From: Hirudinaria manillensis
Lineage: Eukaryota > Annelida > Clitellata > Hirudinida > Hirudinidae
Assembly: GCA_034509925.1 (NCBI GenBank)
Contig: CM067527.1
Coordinates: forward strand, 5,266,501 to 5,330,500
Reading direction: 5' to 3'
DNA length: 64,000 nt
Position 1 is the stretch's first letter; every line of letters begins with the position of its first letter. The position numbers and the translations under genes are program-made. The notes beneath the pieces were generated by a model, which was not told the DNA's origin, searched no databases, and saw only the letters and a list, made by a program, of their open reading frames with translations. Shown here piece after piece: positions 55,846 to 64,000 of the stretch.

Positions 55846-57108
55846 GAAAATGTAATTTAAAATGTGGCTTTACATTCGAAACAGCCATCTTGTGCTCTAT
55901 AGACAATTTAACTTGTCCCCATTAGTGGTAATTGTATTCATGATCGGATTCTAAATAGGCGATGTAAAATGCAGAGACGTTAACATGGTTAATGGTCTCT
56001 AGAGCAAATCTTTAATTGGGCGACTGACAATTTAACGGGTGCGGCCAATCCAAGGAAGTCATTTCAAGAGCAAGAGAGAATCGAAGTCGTACTGCTTTAT
56101 AATTGGCTCGTATCCTCTCCATAATCTAAAAAGCCAAAATTATCTTCTAATAGCTATCTTATAATACACCTATCGTCCTAATACTATTAACAAGCGATTA
56201 ATGGTCACGTCATTCAAAAATACATTCATTAACAGTAACGATTCGTTAGTACTTCTGAGAGTCAAAATTTTGCCTGCAACTTGATGTAAACCTTCATGAG
56301 TTCGTTGAATATAAAACATGTCGGACAGTTTCGTGAATATAACCGGCAAAGGCCCACATCTGAATCGTTAGCACTGCTGGTCACCAACGTACGTAGAAGC
56401 AGTTAAAAAAACAAGTTCTATGCAATTTCTACTCGCAACGGAAAAACACGAACGTAGAAACTCTTTTAAAACGCATTAACTTGGCCTCTAACTCGATCAA
56501 GGGCACAGAAAGTTTTATTTGTCATGAACATCACAAATTCATATCCAAGTAGTGAGAAAACAATGATTGTATTCTAAAATAGAATGGAGAATGTAGTAGC
56601 GTTATAGTGCACACTAAGCGTCGGCACATAGCAATAAACTTTGTATTTTTTTGATTTGTTTTACAGAACGTCATTTGATTGAAGTCTAACAAATACAAAT
56701 CGAACTAGTACACTTAGGTGTGGAGGATGTATTGCTGGTCAATGTCTTACAGATGTTCTGGAATCTTGCATTAAAAATCACAGGATGCAGCCATAGACGA
56801 GACTAAAATTTGTTGGTCCTAAATTGTGAAGCCATAAAAATACCAGACAAAACTTAATTTTAAGATTCGGTTTCAGCGATCGAACCGACGGCAAATGAGA
56901 TCCGAACATTTTCCTTTGCTTCGAAAACAAAAAGGGGAACAAAAATTGGACAAGTCTCACTAAGGCATCGAACGTCGAATGAATTCCTGATAACATTTTG
57001 GGAGTCCTCACAAGATATGTTGCATAATGAAAGCATACAAATGCATGAAAATCTATAAAGTCATATAAGCCTTCGAAATAAAACACGTGTTTCGATTAAA
57101 CAATGTAG
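55846..57108. other. Spacer downstream of the tandem pair
   Basis: Single-copy AT-rich sequence between copy B and the convergent 3' end of the spectraplakin, including its probable 3'UTR on the minus strand. ORFs here have no family features and no RNA gene or repeat was seen. Confidence 0.5.
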
Positions 57109-60100
57109 TCACGATTTGGAGGTTTTGAGGTGGGAGTTTCTCCCGGGCACTGGCGATCCTCCGGCCGAAGTCGTTCCGAGCGAAGACCCGGAGCCGACGG
57201 CAGGCGGCCGAGAACCGTTTCGAAGGGTTTTCCCGCTCGGAGAGATTTTGCTAGCCTTAGGGTTCTTGGCGTCGGGAACAGCGGCTTTGTGAGGTTTGGA
57301 AGGGAGACTGTGAACGGAGGAAGCCGGCGACGGATTGCCGAGAAAGTCCGGAGTGTGCGATCGCACGGACGAAGAAGTGGGCGTCTTCCTCCCTCCCGGA
57401 GTGCTCGAACCCGAATCTTCGTGGCGGTGACGAGAAGAACAATAAGGGGACCTGGAGGAATCCAAGGAGGCAGACTGCAATTGCTGCGACGTTTCACCAC
57501 CTGCGAACAAATTTCAAGAAATTGTTTATGTCACGGAAACCCGAAACGCTTCGTATTGCACCCTGCCGAGTGCAACTCGAGCGACTACCGACTTAGTACG
57601 GCGGACGCGAGCGACGACTTTCTCTTCGCTTGGAAACCGACTCGTGCCTGGGAAACTCCTTCGGCAAGAACGAACTTTTCCCTCCATTCGCTGCTCGATC
57701 TGCCTTTCGCTGGAAGGTTAAAGAAAAAGACGAATGAACAAAAAGCATGCTAGAATGGAGACTGTTGAACAAGTGAAAGGAAATACTTCTGCAGGGATCA
57801 TTGCTCTCCAGGTATTTGGAGAGTGTCACCCAACCGCCTCCGACTCTCACCATCACGGTGCTGTTCAGAAAACGAACCAAGCACAATTTTCCCTTGTCTC
57901 CAAACTATAAAATCGATCATATATCATTATCATCATTGTGGTTAAAAGTTTTGGTGAAACAAAGATCACCAACTCTGTATTTGCCATCAGACACTTTGTT
58001 GACCAAATACTTTTGCTGACAATTACACATCGTTAGCTGTTCTTCAATATTTTTGTGAATCTGTTCTGCTTCTGAAACTGGTTGATTTCTTAACTTCTAA
58101 AAGACAAAAACAAAACAAAACAAAAACATTTCAGATTTTCATCAAATATGTCAAATTGTTTTAGTCATTTGAATCAGTTCACTGTAACACAATAGCAGTT
58201 ATAATTGTAACCGTAATAATAATAATAGTAACTAGTAATAATAATAAATAAATAAATAAAGCAAGAAATATGTCAAATAAATAACTTGCACCAATCTATA
58301 TTAGCCATGTATTAAATATCATTTTAAGCTCTCAAGTAGAGAATTCAAGTTCATAATAATAATATTCAGTGATTCAGTTATGCAACAAACTGCAATAAAA
58401 AAAACCCAACAAAATGCCAAACCTTGGGTTCAAGATTGAGTTTCTGAACAAATTCTTTGTAATGAATTTTTCCCAATTTATTTCTGTCGAGTTCATCAAA
58501 TGCGGCGTTTATGTCTCCGGGTTTGCATTGAAATCCTGAACAAATTCCAATAAAACTTCTAAATGAATATCAACTTTCATTCCACAAGACACACACGCAC
58601 TCACACATACACACGCACAGACACACAAAAACACATACACACATCTGCCACATTTTTGATACCCTGCCTCCACAAGACCACATTGTCACATCGTCGCAAA
58701 GGGTATAAATTAAAATATTCACTCAATGCAACGAGGCCATCGATAAACTCCTTCTTGCTCAAAAACCCATCTCTCTTGTGATTGGCCAGCTGGAATAGCT
58801 CCCCGATGTCAATCTTTTTGCTGCTGACCCAGTTAGAGAATCTTGTTGACCACTTTAGAAAGTTGAAGTGATTGGAAGCCTTGAGCTGTCACATTAAATT
58901 GATTAACCATATTTATTATTAATTAATAATATTATTAATGTCATATTAATTAACAATATTTATTATTAATGTCATATTAATTAACAATATTTATTATTAA
59001 TGTCATATTAATTAACAATATTTATTATTAATGTCATAGTAATTAGTGCCTTAACATTAATTAATTTATCAATTTACCATCAAATCATGTTAGCCCTTTT
59101 ATTAGGGGAGATTAAACGTATTACCTCAAGAAGTTTTGAAAATATTTCTTGAAGTTTCTTCTTGCGGTCGTGTGACACCTTCCAAATGAGCTTCCATTTG
59201 TTGTTCAGGTTCACCAGCTTAGGATTGGCAGCTGGTTTGTTTATCGGTTGCAACTTCTTCGAGCGACAAGGACTCAAAAATCTCTCCACGACTTTCTTCT
59301 TTTCTGTCAACTCGTTATGGAAATCCTGGAAAATTCGCTTTAAAGTTGATAAGCAGCCCCCGAGGATCAGAACAAATGACTCACGAGGTGTTCCTTAAAC
59401 AGGGCATCAGCAGTTCTCAGGTCCTCTGGAATCGAATTATTTTCTTTCAAGGCCAACAGCGCGAGTTCGTCCGATATCCAGACGAGAAGGTCGTCCAAGA
59501 CTTCGCGATCTCTTCGCGTTTTGTTCAGACCTTCCTCCAATACGTGCCTCCTATGAGCGACCGACTTCTTTATCTGAGGGGAAGGTCTCGAGGATTAGCA
59601 TGCACGAGGCATGATTCAGGAATTGATTAGGAAATAACAAGTGTACCTTGTGTAACTGGGCATCAGCAAGAGATTTGCAATAATTTATGGAACTTATGGA
59701 CGATGGCTGCGCCTTGCTAAGGATTTCGTGGAAGAGAACGGTGACTTCTCTGAAGCTCAACTCCGTGGTTTTGATTTCACCTTCAATATTCTGCATCAAA
59801 AACAAAAGTCAAAGTGGACAACACGGACCAAATTCATCTCACATCAAAGATATTCAATCAATGTCAACATAAACATATGAACATAATAAGCACAATTCCA
59901 TACCTTTAACTTGTCCAAGGTCACCTCAAATTTTTCTTCTCTACTAAAGTTGGCATGAAGATTTAAAGGAATCTCGTTGACTTCTTGTTCAACTTGTGAC
60001 AACTTCTCGTAACAAGCCATCATGGAATCATTGAACCTTTGAGCCTTCAAGAAATAAATCGATTAATTATCAATAAATTCAAATTCCCGTCTGGATGCAT

Positions 60101-63100
60101 CATGCCGCCACCATTGCTGCTGATGATGATAATGATATATCATTGGGTCTGTCATCAACTTTCCAAAAAATATACGTCGGATGCACGCTTATACTTGACA
60201 TAGTTTATAATTGTAACGTTATCTCACTAACCAATGAAAGGGATTCATCAATTTGACCCATTTTATCCTGCCACAACTTTTCAGCTTCGACAATCAATCC
60301 TTGCATCTTCGACTTAATCACGTCATCAATGACGTTCAGTGACATCAACTTTTCAATGTCTTCCTTCTTTGCCTCAATCTCCTCGTGCAGATTCTGAACA
60401 AAAAAAAAAGAATTACAAATTGATTTATTGATTGAGTGAGTGAGTGAGTGAGTGAGTGAGTGAGTGAGTGAGTGAGTGAGTGAGTGAATGAGTGAATGAA
60501 TGAATGAATGAATGAATGAATGAATGAATGAATGAATGAATGAATGAATGAATGAATGAATGAATGAATGAATGAATGAATGAATGAATGAATGAATGAA
60601 TGAATGAATGAATGAATGAATGAATGAATGAATGAATGAATGAATGAATGAATGAATGAATGAATGAATGAATGAAGAAGTGGTTGTAAGAGTGATTGAT
60701 TGGTTGAGATGAATCGCTGATGAATGGTTGAATCAGTTGATCCCAACTTATAAAGGTGGCAACTTATCAACATCGCATTAAACATTAAACTTACAACATG
60801 TTGATCTTTCAATGTCCTAACGGTGTGCAGGTCACCTCTCAAGTTCACCTCCTGCTTCAATTCACAGATGACCTTCATCATGGCCTCTTCCAAGGACTTG
60901 CAGGCCTCACTGAGCTGCCTGGACTCCACCAACCTCTCGCACTGGCGACGCTCGCTGTTCCATTCGCATGAGATTCAAGACGTTAGAAAAACAAACAAAC
61001 AATAAAACAAAACAAAACAATAGGACTTTGGATCAAAAAAGCTCACCAGTAGTTGAGAGCTCGTGATGCTTCCCTCCACTTTTCCTTGATTCCTTCTATC
61101 ATTTCCTCGAGAATCTTTCTCTCAGGATCGAGGGGAGTGCACCTGTCCCTCAGGTGGCGACCCTGTCTCAACGTCGAATGCAGCTGGCATTGTCTGCTTG
61201 GAAATTCCAACTGGATCTTCTGCAACGAGCATTAAGCCATGATGATGATGTTTCTCTTTTAAAAATTCTCACAATGTCTTAATCATTCCAAACGGATCAA
61301 GGGCGGATTAATTAAACAAATGACATTTAATTAAGCTAATAAAATAAAGCCTTAAATGACCTTGATGATTTCTGATGAAATGCTTGTTTGGTCTGCAGCT
61401 TCAACCTCATGCACCCTGGTGACAACATCACTCAACCAACCGTTCAACTCCTTCCAAGAAAGGAAGAACTGCAAAGAAATAAAAGAAAATTGGAATTACC
61501 AAAGAAATCCTTTGCTAGATGGCAGTCCACCAACTTACCCTGTGATCCTCTCTGTAAGCCCTTTGAAGGTTCCTACCCCTCTCCTCGGTGCGCATTATGA
61601 GTCTCTTCCACCTCGATTTTGAACCGAACAGCTGCATCTTCACGTGGCTGGCATCCCTTTTGGACCCGAAGTACTTTAGGTACGTCCCGGTGAGGTCGAG
61701 GTTGTGAACTCTGTCCTGGCTCTGAGTAACTTCTTGCCTGAAGTCCTGCAAGTGATTTGCAATGCTTTCGTAAGAATTTTTGGAGGTGGTGGATCGTCAG
61801 CCATTTGATCAACCTTGTGCTCTGTCATTTGCTCGATCACTGTCTTCAGCAACTTGCTGGGAGTTTTGAACTTCGTGGAGAGTTCCTTTTCGGCTCCGCC
61901 CATCCAGTCGTCGTGGTGGTTCATGGCCGCATGGAACACTTGGACCTTCTTCATGTGGTCTTCTAGCTTTTCCTTCAATCAAAGCAAAGAACGGAGTTTA
62001 ACGTTCGCATTCGTTTTTAAAAAAATGGGTATTGCATAGGGCATCACGAAAAGCCACCTTCTCGATCTTCGATTTGATCACGGCGTCGCAAGCTTGGGCC
62101 TCCAACTTGACGAGTCCTAATTGGAGGTCCACAGCTTGGTCCTCTCTGCATCTCAACTTCATCTCTTCTCCATTAAATAGCAGCATCCTTGACTCGTCCA
62201 ATTTCCTCTCCAACTCCTGGTGATGTTTCTGTTAAGAATAACAACATATTGAGAAAGCAAATACTTCACAAACTTCTAAATGACATGCAGCCTACCATGA
62301 ATTTCTGATATTCGGTCTGAACCGTGGTTGGCAGAGCACCTGGCAACTGTACGACTCTCAGTTGTTTGCAATACTTCATCAACCACGAACTCAAGTCTTC
62401 AACACTCTTCATGAAGTCTTTCACCTGTCAAAGCAACCGACTTGTAATCGATCACGTGCCTTTGAGGCAACCAATGAAATTTCAATAATGTTTCAAGTCG
62501 AGGCCATCAGAGACCAGAGAAAGCGGCAAAGGAAAGAAATAAAATTTAAATCAAGAAAGGAAAAATAAAAATTGGAAGCAAGAAGGAAAGATGTGAAAAG
62601 AAATCATCATGCCGTCGGTTGTAATTCTACCACAAATTGTAACACTACGATTATCACGTTATAACACTGTCACATCATGCCGCATTATAACACAATTGTC
62701 ACCTCCTTCAAGCAGTCGAGCAGATAGCTCTTCTTCTGCCTGGCCATGCAGCGAACCAGTTCGTAAGTGTCGTTCAGTTCTCGAAGCTTCGACGAAAGTT
62801 TGGACGGAGGCAAGAACCTGGTGCTTTCTTTGGAACTCGGGGTGCTGGACTTGGAGTCGACGGGAGTCGAGTCGGTAGGACACGACTTGAGGAGGGCGTT
62901 GTTGATGCGTTCGTTCAATTTCTTTATCGAGGGAAGTTGGTTGTCAACGTTGTCCAGCAACATCTGCACAGAAATTGGCACATGTTACGTGACATTATTG
63001 TTATTATTATCACTGTCATTATTATTAATATTATTATTAATTATTATTATTTATTAGATGAACTGCAAATGCAAAACAAAACTGACTTCAATGTTTTTCA

Positions 63101-64000
63101 AATGAGCCTCGATGTACTTTGGATCTCCGCAGGCTTCATCCAACGTCTGAATGTCAGCCTCGACTTGTTGCAGATGACCGATGATGTCATCCATCGTCTG
63201 GTCCAACTCTCCAACTTCCACCAGAGCTTCAGTCAAAGCCACCTACCAATATTGAATTACAATCGAATGACTTATCAAAGTCCAAAAGTAAGAGAAACGA
63301 TCGATCGAGTGATGAGGAGAGTACCTCTCGTTCATTCGTGGTTTGCAGGATCGAATTCCACATCTCGTTGAGGGCCTGAACCTTCGCAACAAAGACCGCG
63401 TGCGAAGGAGTCTTTCCGGCGACCAGCTCGGCAAGGTGATTTATATTCTCGAGATCTGGCAGGTGTCGGTGCAATTGCCTCATGAACACCTGTTAGGCAA
63501 CAAAATTTCGACCAAATGAATTTATAAAACTCCAGAGTTTTATTCCAGCTCCTAATTAACAAATCCAACCTTCAGCTCTTCAATTTGTATTTTAATGGCT
63601 CTCATTTCTGATGCCACTCCCGAACATGTCAATCTCAGCAACTTCTCCTCGTTTTCTTGCATCCATGTAAGTAATTTCTAAAAAAAAAAATGTCGCAAGT
63701 CATCGACTTATCACGTCGAGGGGAAATCCACACGAACGTCGACGCAAGGGCACAAACCTCGTGCTGCTCCTCAAACTTGAGAGTCAAATCCTCTCCGAGA
63801 TCAAGCTCATCCTTCTTCTGCAGTACGGCTTCCCTCAACTCTTCGACGAGTTCCTTCAGAGAAGCGCAATCTCTGCTCACTTTGTGCTCCGTTCCGTCCT
63901 CGCACAACCTCTTCAATTCGTTGCCGAGCGCTTCGCAAGTTTCGATCTCCTTCCCGTAAGACGACAACTCTTTCATGAGATTCTTGATAACAATAAGACA
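57109..64000 (-). CDS. Spectraplakin (MACF/dystonin/Shot) C-terminal part, 5' end outside window
   Basis: Giant actin-microtubule crosslinker; this window has only the C-terminal part and the gene continues past 64000. From right to left about 17 exons encode spectrin-repeat helices (for example [59 protein letters not shown]), ending [20 protein letters not shown] (59330-59125). Two EF-hands follow: [20 protein letters not shown] (58887-58726) and [17 protein letters not shown] (about 58540-58424). A GAS2 microtubule-binding domain spans 58096-57601: [58 protein letters not shown]. The last exon (57504-57109) is a Ser/Pro/Arg-rich tail with [10 protein letters not shown], near to but not a consensus SxIP EB1-binding motif. 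EF-hand 1 has Asn in place of the first loop Asp. All splice phases checked around GAS2 are consistent. Confidence 0.92.
58586..58650. repeat. CA-rich simple repeat
   Basis: Impure (CA)n with CACACG, CACATA and CACAGA variants in a spectraplakin intron. A TAA-rich run lies at about 58215-58262 in the next intron. Confidence 0.7.
58905..59045. repeat. 31-bp minisatellite
   Basis: The unit around TGTCATATTAATTAACAATA recurs with starts at 58939, 58970, 59001 and 59032, a constant 31-base period; copies are nearly identical and the last changes TATT to TAGT. It lies in a spectraplakin intron. Confidence 0.85.
60434..60676. repeat. (TGAG)n-(TGAA)n microsatellite
   Basis: About 240 bases of tetranucleotide repeat in a spectraplakin intron: roughly a dozen TGAG units, a mixed junction, then nearly fifty uninterrupted TGAA units. 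The minus-strand reading as repeated His-Ser-Phe-Ile is not coding, because the flanking exons splice around it. Confidence 0.95.
62990..63056. repeat. (ATT)n-rich simple repeat
   Basis: Impure trinucleotide ATT run in a short spectraplakin intron between the exons ending near 63090 and starting near 62965. Confidence 0.75.

Noticed and set aside
57130..57753. 207-codon plus-strand ORF opposite the spectraplakin tail
   Set aside because: It is a shadow of the GC-rich minus-strand tail and GAS2-linker exons, Arg-rich by composition and without family features.
60394..60797. Long ORF of repeated His-Ser-Phe-Ile on the minus strand
   Set aside because: It is the translated TGAA/TGAG microsatellite inside an intron between spectrin-repeat exons.

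Overview
This is AT-rich (roughly two-thirds A+T) nuclear DNA of an invertebrate animal. Genes lie on both strands, most have many short introns with GT..AG ends, and there is no operon structure. The recognisable proteins are typical animal regulators and housekeeping factors: ARID1/Osa, KAT7/HBO1, SIX1/2, an achaete-scute-like bHLH and a spectraplakin. Gene density (about 15 genes in 64 kb), modest introns and retained multi-exon structures suggest a compact, slowly evolving invertebrate genome. The species cannot be fixed from the window.

Layout. 0.5-3.4 kb (-): PUM3-type Puf-repeat protein. 4.7-5.5 kb (-): NUDT16-like Nudix hydrolase. 7.2-17.0 kb (+): complete 14-exon ARID1/BAF250 gene, with a CpG-rich island and an orphan terminal-exon-like ORF in its introns. 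18.3-18.9 kb (-): small achaete-scute-like bHLH. 19.9-23.5 kb (-): KAT7 MYST acetyltransferase. 23.5-26.4 kb: gene-poor. 26.7-30.6 kb (+): SIX1/2 homeobox gene with an upstream TATA box. 31.7-32.1 kb (-): small two-TM protein. 33.7-34.7 kb (-) translin and 35.1-36.8 kb (+) JMJD7 are head to head. 37.0-37.3 kb (+): unrecognised 74-aa protein. 38.9-41.7 kb (-): D-2-hydroxyacid dehydrogenase with a broken coding-like segment in an intron. 42.9-43.9 kb (+): mitochondrial ribosomal protein mL50. 47.3-47.8 kb (+): small zinc-finger protein. 47.9-48.4 kb (-): F-box gene interrupted by TGA. 48.8-55.8 kb: a ~3.6 kb tandem duplication, each copy holding a 13-exon gene of unknown family. 57.1-64 kb (-): the 3' half of a spectraplakin (spectrin repeats, EF-hands, GAS2 domain, Ser/Pro/Arg tail) running off the right edge.

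The genes do not form one pathway. ARID1 (SWI/SNF), KAT7 (histone acetylation), SIX1/2 and the bHLH are all chromatin or transcription regulators. Translin/JMJD7 probably share a bidirectional promoter.

The least explained part is the tandem pair. Copy A has lost the ATG used by copy B, although the rest of its reading frame is open. The middle exons and introns are almost identical between copies. Exons 9-12 differ mostly by amino-acid replacements, so the introns are better conserved than the neighbouring exons.
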